Shown here piece by piece: positions 56,398 through 64,000 of a stretch of DNA of 64,000 nucleotides; the first letter of the stretch is position 1; each line of letters opens with the position of its first letter. Below the pieces are notes generated by a model. It did no database searches and was not told where the DNA came from. It was given only the letters and a program-made list of their open reading frames with translations. A program made the position numbers and the translations under genes. Origin of the DNA: Loktanella sp. SALINAS62 (GTDB lineage: Bacteria; Pseudomonadota; Alphaproteobacteria; Rhodobacterales; Rhodobacteraceae); assembly GCF_018263905.1 (NCBI RefSeq), contig NZ_JAAFZU010000077.1:1-64000 (forward strand), read 5' to 3'.

Positions 56398-57747
56398 ATG
56401 AAACAGTCCATCGCGGTCTGGATGATGGCTTTGGTCGCATCCTGCGCCCCTGTGCAGCCTGTCGATACCACCACGCGGGCTGCTGTGTCGGCGTCGACCC
56501 CGACCTTGCAGGGATTCGCGGATCGCTCTCCGGTGCGGGTCACGCGGTCCAATGGGCAGATGGCACAGGATTTTCTGGATCTGACGTTCCGCATGGAAAG
56601 CGGCCGGGCCATCGCAACCATGTCACGGTTTGAAACCCCGATCACCGTCCGCGTCATCGGGGATATGCCCGCAACATTACCGTCCGATCTGGACGCGCTG
56701 CTTGCGCGCCTGCGCAAGGAAGCCGGGATCGACATCAGACCCACGCAATCGGACAGCGCCAGCATCACCATTCAGGCGATACCGCAGCGGACCTTGCAGC
56801 GTGCGGTGCCGAAAGCGGCCTGTTTCGTTGTCCCGCGGGTGCGTGACTGGTCGGAATACATGCAAAACAGGTCCAGCAGAAACGTCGATTGGGCCACGTT
56901 GACGACCCGCGAACACGCATCCATTTTTGTGCCCTCGGACGCGGCACCGCAAGAAATCCGCGACTGTCTGCACGAAGAACTGGCACAGGCGTTGGGACCA
57001 TTGAACGATCTTTACCGTTTGCCGGATTCGGTGTTCAACGATGACAACATCCACGCGGTCCTGACCGGATTTGACATGCTGATGCTGCGCACGACCTATG
57101 CGCCCGAACTTAGATCCGGCATGACCCGTCAGCAGGTTGCAGCGGCGTTGCCGTCGGTGCTGGCCCGGCTTAATCCCGCTGGCGGATCGGAACGCCCGAC
57201 CAACGATCCCGACACCTCGCGCGACTGGATCAACGCGATGGAAACGGCGCTGACCAACGGCGCATCGCCCGGCGTGCGGCGCGATTCAGCCGCCCGCGCC
57301 GTGCGGATCGCGCGCACGCTGGGCTGGACCGGCCCGCGCGAAGGATTTTCGTACTACGCCATGGGTCGGCTGGAAGTCGGGAACAACAGTCAGGCCGCAA
57401 TCGTCGCGTTTGAAACCGCGGACCGGATTTACCGCGCCTCTGCCGCGACGCAGATCCACGCCGCACATATCGCGGTACAAAAGGCCGCGTTCACGCTGTC
57501 GGCCGGTGATGCGATCACGACCATCGAACTGGCCGATCTGGCGATCCCACTTGCCCGCGAACACCAGAACGCTGCTTTGCTGGCGACATTGATGATGTTC
57601 AAGGCCGAAGCACTGGATTTACAGGGTGGAAGTGTCGCAGCAGAAGCGCTGCGGCTGGACAGTCTGCCATGGGCGCGATACGGGTTTGGCAACGATAACA
57701 ACGTGCGCGCACGCCTTGCCGAAGTGCGGGGCCTGCGCCCTTTCTAA
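56398..57747 (+). CDS. DUF2927 domain lipoprotein
   Basis: 449 residues. Signal MKQSIAVWMMALVASCAP has a lipobox VASC. The DUF2927 domain (PF11150) spans about residues 60-260 with CLHEELAQALGPLNDLYRLPDSVFNDDNIHAVLT, a HEExxQ-like stretch; a C-terminal helical, TPR-like part follows. The HEEL motif suggests a possible metallohydrolase but activity is not established. ATG 56398; longer in-frame starts lack a signal sequence. Lies between moxR and the VWA gene. Confidence 0.88.
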   Translation: MKQSIAVWMMALVASCAPVQPVDTTTRAAVSASTPTLQGFADRSPVRVTRSNGQMAQDFLDLTFRMESGRAIATMSRFETPITVRVIGDMPATLPSDLDALLARLRKEAGIDIRPTQSDSASITIQAIPQRTLQRAVPKAACFVVPRVRDWSEYMQNRSSRNVDWATLTTREHASIFVPSDAAPQEIRDCLHEELAQALGPLNDLYRLPDSVFNDDNIHAVLTGFDMLMLRTTYAPELRSGMTRQQVAAALPSVLARLNPAGGSERPTNDPDTSRDWINAMETALTNGASPGVRRDSAARAVRIARTLGWTGPREGFSYYAMGRLEVGNNSQAAIVAFETADRIYRASAATQIHAAHIAVQKAAFTLSAGDAITTIELADLAIPLAREHQNAALLATLMMFKAEALDLQGGSVAAEALRLDSLPWARYGFGNDNNVRARLAEVRGLRPF

Positions 57748-57761
57748 AGGGGCCGGACCCG

Positions 57762-57932
57762 ATGATCTATCCACTTGGCGGGCTTTTGATCGGCGCATTG
57801 ATTGGCGTCTGGCGCGCTTGGTCGAATGGTGGCAATGCGCGAGACATGGCCCAATGGGCCGGGTCTTTCGCCATTCTGTTCGGGATCATCGGGCTGTTCG
57901 TGCTAATTTTCATAGAACGTTCCTACGTCTGA
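57762..57932 (+). CDS. 56-residue two-segment membrane peptide
   Basis: ATG 57762 follows AAAGGGG; TGA 57932 overlaps the ATG of the VWA gene (TGATG). It has a hydrophobic start (YPLGGLLIGALIGVWRAW) and a second helix (FAILFGIIGLFVLIFIERSYV). Tight spacing to both neighbours supports translation. Function unknown; perhaps an accessory of the MoxR/VWA system. Confidence 0.75.
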   Translation: MIYPLGGLLIGALIGVWRAWSNGGNARDMAQWAGSFAILFGIIGLFVLIFIERSYV

Positions 57933-59116
57933 TGTTTCTGCCGTTTTTCGACGCGTTGCGTTCGGAACGTGTGCCTGTATCGCTACGTGAATATCTGGCT
58001 TTTCTCGAAGGCATGACCGCGGGTCTTGCGACCTATGACGTGGACGGATTCTATCACCTTGGCCGCACGATCATGGTCAAGGATGAACGCCACATCGATC
58101 GGTATGACCGGGCGTTTGCACGGGTATTTTCCGGGCTGGATACCATCCCCGACAGCGCTGTGATGGACGCCGTGGACATCCCCCCGGACTGGCTGGCCAA
58201 GATGGCGGAAAAGCATCTGACCGACGCCGAAAAGGCCGACATCGAAGCATCCGGCGGATTCGATGCGCTGATGGAACGGCTGAAACAACGGCTGGCCGAA
58301 CAAACGGGCCGTCATCAAGGCGGCAGCAAATGGGTTGGCACCGCAGGCACATCGCCTTTTGGCGCCTATGGCTACAATCCCGAAGGCGTGCGCATCGGTC
58401 AGGACCAATCCCGCCACCAGCGCGCGGTCAAGGTGTGGGACAAGCGCAAATTCCGTAATCTGGACGACAATGTCGATCTGGGCACCCGCAACATCAAGGT
58501 CGCCCTGAAACGCCTGCGGCGCTGGGCGCGGGACGGCGCGCACGACGAACTGGATCTCGACGGCACGATCCGCAAGACGGCGCAGAACGGGTATTTGGAT
58601 GTGCAGACCCGGCCCGAACGGCGCAACGCGGTCAAGGTGCTGCTGTTTCTGGACGTGGGCGGCAGCATGGACCCGCATGTGCAAGTGGTCGAGGAGCTGT
58701 TCAGCGCCGCCAAGGCGGAATTCAAACACCTTGAACACTTCTACTTTCACAACTGCCTGTATGAAGGTGTCTGGCGCGACAACGCCCGGCGCTGGAACGA
58801 TCAGACGGCGACCTGGGATATCCTGCGCAAATACGGGCCGGATTATAAATGCATCTTCGTCGGGGATGCGTCGATGTCGCCCTACGAAGTCGCGGTGCCC
58901 GGCGGCGCCAATGAACATTGGAACAAGGAAGCAGGGTCCGTCTGGTTGACCCGCGCGCGCGACCAATGGCCCGCCCATCTGTGGATCAACCCGATGGACC
59001 AACGATATTGGCCGCACACCCAGTCACTGCATATGATTCAAGAGATTTTCGGCGCCGACCGCATGGTGCCGATGACGCTGGATGGCATCACCCGTGGGAT
59101 GAAGCTGCTGACCTGA
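57932..59116 (+). CDS. VWA domain protein (CoxE-like MoxR partner)
   Basis: 394 residues. A helical N-terminal half precedes a VWA-like domain. The MIDAS position reads DVGGSM (D241), differing from canonical DxSxS, followed by a later TLSxD-less WNDQTATWD segment and GDASMSPYEV. Such VWA proteins are targets of MoxR ATPases. The start overlaps the preceding peptide stop. Longer in-frame readings upstream run through two other genes. Confidence 0.9.
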   Translation: MFLPFFDALRSERVPVSLREYLAFLEGMTAGLATYDVDGFYHLGRTIMVKDERHIDRYDRAFARVFSGLDTIPDSAVMDAVDIPPDWLAKMAEKHLTDAEKADIEASGGFDALMERLKQRLAEQTGRHQGGSKWVGTAGTSPFGAYGYNPEGVRIGQDQSRHQRAVKVWDKRKFRNLDDNVDLGTRNIKVALKRLRRWARDGAHDELDLDGTIRKTAQNGYLDVQTRPERRNAVKVLLFLDVGGSMDPHVQVVEELFSAAKAEFKHLEHFYFHNCLYEGVWRDNARRWNDQTATWDILRKYGPDYKCIFVGDASMSPYEVAVPGGANEHWNKEAGSVWLTRARDQWPAHLWINPMDQRYWPHTQSLHMIQEIFGADRMVPMTLDGITRGMKLLT

Positions 59117-59168
59117 ACGTCACGCGCTATTGATTGCGCGATGGCCAGCGCCACCCCATATTCAAGAC

Positions 59169-59861
59169 ATGATAAAGTTCACACCGATCATTCTGGCCGT
59201 GCTCTACGGACTCGCCATGTATCACTTCAGCGCCTACCGCACGCGCAAGGAGCTGGACAGCCAGTCCACCGAACTGGCCGATGGCACGCTGCGGCGTATG
59301 TGTGACCAGATGGCCCGCGCGCTGGAAATCGACCGTATCCGGGTTCACATCTATGAAGTGAGCCAGGTCAACGGGCTGGCCGCCCCCGACGGCCGTATTT
59401 TCATCACGCGCGGATTCTACGACCGTTATCGCGCGGGTGAGGTCAGCGCGGACGAACTGGCCAGCGTCATCGCACATGAGCTGGGGCATGTCGCACTGGG
59501 CCATTCACGCCGCCGCCTGACTGATTTTTCAGCACAGAATGCCATGCGGACCGCGATTGCGATGGTCCTTAATCGTATTTTACCCGGGGTCGGCGTGCTG
59601 GTCGCCAATGCCCTGATTTCACTGCTGGCCGCCCGCCTGTCACGCGGCGACGAATTCGAGGCGGACGCCTATGCCAGCGCGCTGCTGATCAAGGCGGGCA
59701 TCGGCACGACACCGCAGAAGTCGTTATTTCAAAAGCTGGAAAAGCTGACAGGTGGTGCTGGCAAGAACACCCCCGCCTGGATGCTGAGCCACCCCAAAAC
59801 CCCCGACCGCATCGCCGCAATCGAACGCAACGAAGCAAAGTGGCGCGTGGAACAAAGCTGA
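59169..59861 (+). CDS. M48 family metallopeptidase
   Basis: 230 residues. N-terminal membrane anchor (IKFTPIILAVLYGLAMYHF), then zinc motif HELGH at 103-107 and the third ligand glutamate in DEFEADAYA. Similar to HtpX/BepA-type proteases of envelope quality control. Only 52 bp from the VWA gene, possibly co-transcribed. Confidence 0.92.
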   Translation: MIKFTPIILAVLYGLAMYHFSAYRTRKELDSQSTELADGTLRRMCDQMARALEIDRIRVHIYEVSQVNGLAAPDGRIFITRGFYDRYRAGEVSADELASVIAHELGHVALGHSRRRLTDFSAQNAMRTAIAMVLNRILPGVGVLVANALISLLAARLSRGDEFEADAYASALLIKAGIGTTPQKSLFQKLEKLTGGAGKNTPAWMLSHPKTPDRIAAIERNEAKWRVEQS

Positions 59862-59880
59862 GGACCGGGGCGCTGCCCCG

Positions 59881-59910
59881 GACCCCGGGATATTTTTGGC
59901 AAGAAGAAGT
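59881..59910 (-). repeat. Gene-end repeat element, copy 4 (inverted)
   Basis: Read on plus it is GACCCCGGGA then TATTTTTGGCAAGAAGAAG; it begins after GGGGCGCTGCCCCG, a small hairpin. It fills the gap between two convergent genes. Confidence 0.7.
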
Positions 59911-60986
59911 CAGTGCCGCGGAAACACGAAACACCTGTCGCGGCGCAGCATCAACCACAGCGGCGTGCCGGGTTTCGGTAGAAAAACCGACCCGACCTTG
60001 GCCACCAGCGTGGTGCTGTCGTGGTCCATTCGAAATTCCACCAGACTTTCCGATCCCATGAACCGTGCGCGCTGGACCACACCGCGCGCGGGCGCGCCTT
60101 CCATCGGGGTCGGGCTGGGGCCACGGCCGGCGCGGTCGAAATCGATCTTCAGGTGCTGCGGGCGGATGCAGATATCGACCAGCGTGCCATCCGGCAGACC
60201 CGGCGTCAGGAACTGACCAAAGGGCGTATCGGTCAACGCCCCCATGACTGTGCCCTGTATAACGTTGATATCGCTGAAGAAAGCCGCCGCTTCGAGATCG
60301 ACCGGGGTGTTGTAGATGTTGTAGGGCGCGCCTCGCTGCACGATCCGGCCGTCGCGCATCAGGGCGATTTCGTCGGCCATGCGCATCGCTTCGCCCGGCT
60401 CGTGGGTGACCAGCAGGACGGCTGTGCCCTCGTCCTTGAGCACATCCAGCGTCTGATCGCGGATTTCGTCGCGCAAACGGTCATCAAGGCCGGAAAACGG
60501 TTCATCCATCAACATGATGCGCGGACGTGGTGCGATGGCGCGCGCCAGTGCGACCCGCTGCTGTTCACCGCCTGACAGCTCGTGCGGGTAGCGATCCCCG
60601 TAGTCGGGCAGATCGACGCGCGCCAGAAGTTCGGCCACACGGGCGGCGACATTGCGGCCGCGTCCCAGCCCGAACGCCACGTTCTGTGCCACGCTCAGAT
60701 GCGGAAAGAGCGCGAAATCCTGAAACATCAGGCCAATGGACCGGTTTTCGGGCGGGACCGCATGATCGGCGTCGCAGATGACCTGCCCGTCGACCTCTAT
60801 CCGTCCGGCATCGGGGCGATCCACGCCGGCGATGATCCGCAGGGTGGTGGATTTGCCGCACCCCGACGGGCCCAGCAGGCAGGTCACCTGCCCCGGCATG
60901 ACAGACAGGCTGACGTCATCGACGACGCGCCGCCCACCAAAGGTTTTTGCGAGTTGTGACACCCGAAGGCGCGGCGGCTGCGTCAT
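59910..60986 (-). CDS. ABC transporter ATP-binding protein (FbpC-like)
   Basis: 358 residues. Walker A GPSGCGKST, Q-loop QDFALFP, signature LSGGEQQRVALARA, Walker B LMDEPFSGLD, then a C-terminal TOBE region (LVDICIRPQHLKI). Closest to ferric iron ATPases; could pair with the FbpA-like protein at 33725, but the permease is not in the window. ATG 60986; the longer frame covers the SDR gene antisense. Confidence 0.9.
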   Translation of the reverse strand: MTQPPRLRVSQLAKTFGGRRVVDDVSLSVMPGQVTCLLGPSGCGKSTTLRIIAGVDRPDAGRIEVDGQVICDADHAVPPENRSIGLMFQDFALFPHLSVAQNVAFGLGRGRNVAARVAELLARVDLPDYGDRYPHELSGGEQQRVALARAIAPRPRIMLMDEPFSGLDDRLRDEIRDQTLDVLKDEGTAVLLVTHEPGEAMRMADEIALMRDGRIVQRGAPYNIYNTPVDLEAAAFFSDINVIQGTVMGALTDTPFGQFLTPGLPDGTLVDICIRPQHLKIDFDRAGRGPSPTPMEGAPARGVVQRARFMGSESLVEFRMDHDSTTLVAKVGSVFLPKPGTPLWLMLRRDRCFVFPRH

Positions 60987-61044
60987 GAAATACCTTAGAA
61001 AAACGCTTTGTGGTCTGTAGCAAGACCGCCGCGGACCTGCAAGC

Positions 61045-61824
61045 TTACAAGGTCGCGTTGACCGCGCCGCCATCCAGCAGGATGTTCTGGCCGACGATGA
61101 AACCGGCCTTGTCCGAACACAGAAACGCGCAGGTGGCGCCGAATTCCGCCGCCGTGCCATAGCGCCGCGCGGGAATCGTGGCCTGCCGCTGCGCGCGGGC
61201 CTGTTCGAGCGTGATGTCGTTCGCCTTTGCGACGTTGCCATCCAGACTGTCGGCGCGGTCCGTGGCATGGATGCCCGGCAGCAGGTTGTTGATCGTGACG
61301 CCATGTTCGGCCACCTGACGCGACGTGCCCGCAACAAAGCCGGTCAACCCGGTGCGCGCGGAATTGGACAGGCCAAGCTGCGGGATCGGCGCTTTGACCG
61401 ACCCGCTGGTGATATTGACGATACGGCCCCAGCCGCGGTCGATCATGCCGGGCAGCACGGCCTGCATCATGGCGATGGGTGCCAGCATATTGGCATCAAG
61501 TGCCGCAATGAAATCGTCGCGGTTCCAGTCGGACCAATGCCCCGGAGGCGGACCGCCTGCATTGTTCACAAGGATATCAACCGATCCAGCGGCGTCCAGC
61601 ACGGCCTTTCGGCCTTCGGCCGTGGCGATGTCGCCCGCGACGCAGGTGACCTGCACGACGTAGGTGTCCCGAATCGTTTGCGCGGTCGCTTCCAGATCGT
61701 CCGCGCCGCGCGCATTCAGGATCAGATTGACCCCGGCTTCGGCCAATGCTTCGGCACAACCGCGTCCCAATCCACGTGATGCCGCACACACCAGTGCCGA
61801 TTTGCCTGAAAGACCAAGATCCAT
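61045..61824 (-). CDS. SDR family oxidoreductase with atypical active site
   Basis: 259 residues. Nucleotide site variant VCAASRGLGRG and NNAG are present. The catalytic serine is S140, but the positions expected for Tyr and Lys are S153 and R157 (LGLSNSARTGLTG). This matches the BKR-like SDR subgroup with imperfect tetrads, so activity is uncertain. ATG 61824 follows CAGGAG. Confidence 0.9.
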   Translation of the reverse strand: MDLGLSGKSALVCAASRGLGRGCAEALAEAGVNLILNARGADDLEATAQTIRDTYVVQVTCVAGDIATAEGRKAVLDAAGSVDILVNNAGGPPPGHWSDWNRDDFIAALDANMLAPIAMMQAVLPGMIDRGWGRIVNITSGSVKAPIPQLGLSNSARTGLTGFVAGTSRQVAEHGVTINNLLPGIHATDRADSLDGNVAKANDITLEQARAQRQATIPARRYGTAAEFGATCAFLCSDKAGFIVGQNILLDGGAVNATL

Positions 61825-61980
61825 TTGAAAACTCCTGTAATTGCGACGATACCGACCGCGATGCCGATACATTTGTGGTGCACTATAAGCAGCGCGTCGG
61901 AAAAGCCCACCGATGTTCGGCCCTGTCCGTTGCGTTTGGACCGCAAATGACTAGGTTTCTGTCGGATCGGTTATGGACGT

Positions 61981-62982
61981 ATGACAAAGACTCATTTGCA
62001 AACTCAAAGCGTTTCGGTCTGGCATGCGGACCAGTTTCGCGTCAGCGACGGCGTTGCACAGGGCGATGCCATCAGTTTCGCGGATGAACTGGTGCTGGAC
62101 GACGTATATGAACTGGCCCCCGGTCGGGTTCCCAGCATGCTTTCGCTGGAATTGCCGGACAGCGGGAACGCGTTTCGGATCGGTCAGAATTCAGACGCGG
62201 GCCTGCCGGGCACCGATGTTTATCTGGATTGCTGTATCACCCTGATGGGCAGCGACAGCCGCACCTATGAAGCACTTGTGCTGGTCGAGGTCGTGTCGGG
62301 CGGCGTTGAATCGGTCTATTTGTTACCGCTTGCGAACCTGCGCGCTGCGACGCCCTATCGGCTGGTGGGCATTGACCGCCAGATCGCCACGACACGATTT
62401 GCCGAAGTCGCCAGCGTGTCGTTTACGCGCGGCACGCATATCACGATGGCATCCGGCGCACAGGTCCGGATCGAAGATATCCGCGTCGGTGACCGCGTGT
62501 TGACCCGTGACGATGGCCCACAGGCTGTGCGCTGGGTGGGCGAAACCACCCTGCGTGCGACCGGCGAATTTGCGCCTGTCGTGATCAAGGCCGGGGCACT
62601 GCACAACATCAACGACCTGACACTTAGCCCTGACCATCGGCTGTTCGTCTATCAGCGGCAGGACCGCCTGGGGGCGGGCCGATCAGAGGTGCTGGTCAAG
62701 GTCCGCCACCTGATCAACGGCGATACCGTGCTGCAACAGGACGGCGGTTTTGTGGATTATTTCCAGCTGTTGTTCGACCAGCACCAGATCATTTATGCCG
62801 AAGGGATCGCGGCCGAGTCCCTGCTGATCGATCCGCGGACCCGCGCCGCCCTGCCCGATCACGTCACCGGGTCCGTACGCGCCGGTCATAGCCATCGGCA
62901 CCATATGGATTACGAAGTCCGCGAAAACCTGTTGTCGCACCCCGATGCCGTGGACCTGCTGCGCCGCGCATCCATGAGCTGA
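61981..62982 (+). CDS. Hint domain protein (Hint_2 type)
   Basis: 333 residues. Unique N-terminus to about residue 140, then a Hint region: FTRGTHITMASGAQVRIEDI, GDRVLTRDDG, PVVIKAGAL, LTLSPDHRLFVY and HQIIYAEGIAAESLL. Hint domains cleave proteins by acyl shift. The usual first cysteine is replaced by S147 (VSFTRG). Many roseobacter RTX and adhesin proteins carry such C-termini; this one stands alone. Divergent from the SDR gene. Confidence 0.88.
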   Translation: MTKTHLQTQSVSVWHADQFRVSDGVAQGDAISFADELVLDDVYELAPGRVPSMLSLELPDSGNAFRIGQNSDAGLPGTDVYLDCCITLMGSDSRTYEALVLVEVVSGGVESVYLLPLANLRAATPYRLVGIDRQIATTRFAEVASVSFTRGTHITMASGAQVRIEDIRVGDRVLTRDDGPQAVRWVGETTLRATGEFAPVVIKAGALHNINDLTLSPDHRLFVYQRQDRLGAGRSEVLVKVRHLINGDTVLQQDGGFVDYFQLLFDQHQIIYAEGIAAESLLIDPRTRAALPDHVTGSVRAGHSHRHHMDYEVRENLLSHPDAVDLLRRASMS

Positions 62983-62985
62983 GTG

Positions 62986-63576
62986 TTATTCTTCCTGACG
63001 GACGGCGGCGAATGACCCGTCGAATACGTCCAGCCCGGCGGGGCCGCGCACATCCCCGAACAACAGCCCACTGACGCCGGTTTGATCCGGGCCTTTGAAT
63101 TCGCCTTCGATTTCGGCGTCAATCCGGTAATTTTTGGCCCCCCGCGACAGCGTGCCGTCCACATCGCCGGTAAACGTGTAATTTTCGTCGGGATCGGTGT
63201 CGCGGAACAGGTCGCCGCCGGACAGCGTCAGTTTGCCTGTCAAACGGTCACCGGCCCCGGTCTGGAACCCGGTCGCCGTGCCCGCGATTTCGTCGCGCGA
63301 TGCGCCAAAATTCACGTCCATGTCCAGATCGCCAAGGTATTCCACCCGCGAACCACCCGCACCGGTCGGCAGGCCCGCCCGCATAAAGCCGCTGTAAAAC
63401 GCGCGCCCGTTTGCGGGCAGGCTAGACGGCGCAGTCACATCCTGTTCAGCGAGCCGGCTTTCCAGACGTTTGGCCACCGCGAACCTGTCGGGTGCGACCG
63501 CGTCGTCACCGTCGCCACCACCGCCGCAGGCAGATACCAGCAGGAACAGCGTAAAGGACGGATACAGACAGCGCAT
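62986..63576 (-). CDS. TbpB-like beta-barrel lipoprotein
   Basis: 196 residues. Lipobox LVSAC puts lipidation at C17, followed by a Gly/Asp-rich linker and strands ending in GLLFGDVRGPAGLDVFDGSF. The pattern resembles the transferrin-binding protein beta-barrel family; ligand unknown. Probably in one unit with the paralogous gene upstream at 63642. Confidence 0.7.
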   Translation of the reverse strand: MRCLYPSFTLFLLVSACGGGGDGDDAVAPDRFAVAKRLESRLAEQDVTAPSSLPANGRAFYSGFMRAGLPTGAGGSRVEYLGDLDMDVNFGASRDEIAGTATGFQTGAGDRLTGKLTLSGGDLFRDTDPDENYTFTGDVDGTLSRGAKNYRIDAEIEGEFKGPDQTGVSGLLFGDVRGPAGLDVFDGSFAAVRQEE

Positions 63577-63641
63577 CGGACGGGTCCACCATTATCGGAA
63601 CCCGTCCAGACTGTGCGGTCTCGGTTAACAGATGGTTAAGG

Positions 63642-64000
63642 TCAGCGTTCAAGCTGCGCGTTCAGGTCGATGGACCCGCCGACCCCGTTCACAGCGATAT
63701 CGCCCTGGATCTTGCCGCCGACGAATTCGACGTTGTCCCCCTTGAACCCGCTTTCGCGCAGGCGCGCATCGACCGCGATCCGTTCACCGCTGGCACTGCG
63801 CAGGTTGCCGTCGACATCTGCGAAAATGGCGACCTGACGGCTGTTGGATGTGCGATTCAGCACGCCGTTGTTGACGCTCAGGGTGCCGTCAATCTCTGCC
63901 CCGTCACGGGTTACAAAGTTGCCCAGCGTGCCGCCGACGCGGTTGGCCCCGAAATCAACGCCCAACTGCATCAGGCCTGCGACATCGGTGGTGCGTCCGG
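63642..64000 (-). CDS. TbpB-like beta-barrel protein, partial
   Basis: The stop is at 63642; the frame is open to the window edge, so the N-terminus is missing. Visible strands (VDFGANRVGGTLGNFVT, KIQGDIAVNGVGGSIDL) alternate as in the neighbour, suggesting a related barrel lipoprotein. Confidence 0.6.
   Translation of the reverse strand, partial: GRTTDVAGLMQLGVDFGANRVGGTLGNFVTRDGAEIDGTLSVNNGVLNRTSNSRQVAIFADVDGNLRSASGERIAVDARLRESGFKGDNVEFVGGKIQGDIAVNGVGGSIDLNAQLER

Overview
The window looks like chromosomal DNA from a marine alphaproteobacterium of the Rhodobacteraceae (Roseobacter group). This is inferred from the high GC content, alphaproteobacterial gene blocks such as DUF177-rpmF-plsX-fabH-ihfA-merR and pepA/holC beside lptF-lptG-lptD-surA-pdxA-rsmA, the long dCTP deaminase, DUF4167, DUF1499 and DUF2927 proteins, a Hint-domain protein, a DksA-like protein with a single cysteine, and a recurrent TATTTTTGGCAAGAAGAAG-type element at gene ends. 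No 16S rRNA is present, so the genus cannot be fixed. There is no insertion sequence, prophage, CRISPR array or recognisable defence island; most of the window is core genome.

Region by region. 1-6319 (minus) is the N-terminal part of a giant secreted RTX/VCBS protein that runs off the left edge. It carries calcium-binding GD-rich nonapeptide clusters, a duplicated module of about 168 residues, and near-identical 345-bp tandem repeats. A 640-bp, comparatively AT-rich intergenic region with four dyad symmetries separates it from tRNA-Leu(CAA). 7.1-9.5 kb has a YpfJ-type metallopeptidase, a DedA-like membrane protein, DsbB and an Lrp/AsnC regulator. The regulator is divergent from an arginase-ornithine cyclodeaminase operon (arginine to ornithine to proline), with palindromic candidate operators between them. 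11.7-18.5 kb holds gyrA, a porin-like barrel, trmFO, gluQRS, hisI and a NifU-like protein. 18.5-28.4 kb holds a 40-residue membrane peptide gene with a strong terminator, holC-pepA on minus and, divergently, the envelope block lptF-lptG-lptD-surA plus pdxA and rsmA. 28.4-37.4 kb holds DUF4167, prmC-prfA, DUF1499, an M20 amidohydrolase, mazG, an FbpA-like iron-binding protein, an ABC-F ATPase and olsB.

37.5-43.7 kb holds msrB, bamE, DUF177-rpmF-plsX-fabH-ihfA-merR, tRNA-Pro(GGG) and dcd. 43.7-52.0 kb (minus) holds argS-SPOR-nagZ-scpA-scpB and a dgt-antiporter pair. 52.1-55.1 kb holds an ErpA-like protein, a 37-residue peptide gene, xth, an FAD monooxygenase and a DksA-like protein. 55.2-59.9 kb is a plus-strand run of MoxR ATPase, DUF2927 lipoprotein, a 56-residue membrane peptide, a VWA protein and an M48 peptidase. 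59.9-64 kb holds an FbpC-like ATPase, an SDR protein lacking the usual Tyr/Lys, a Hint protein with Ser at the usual Cys position, and two lipoprotein/barrel genes resembling TbpB-like proteins, the last cut by the right edge.

The most unusual material is the repeat architecture of the RTX protein and its dyad-rich upstream region, the repeated gene-end element (four copies here), three small peptide genes missed by length cut-offs, the inserted lipoprotein and peptide between MoxR and its VWA partner, and several proteins whose signature residues are changed (Hint, SDR, DksA). No entirely new multi-gene system could be demonstrated from sequence alone.
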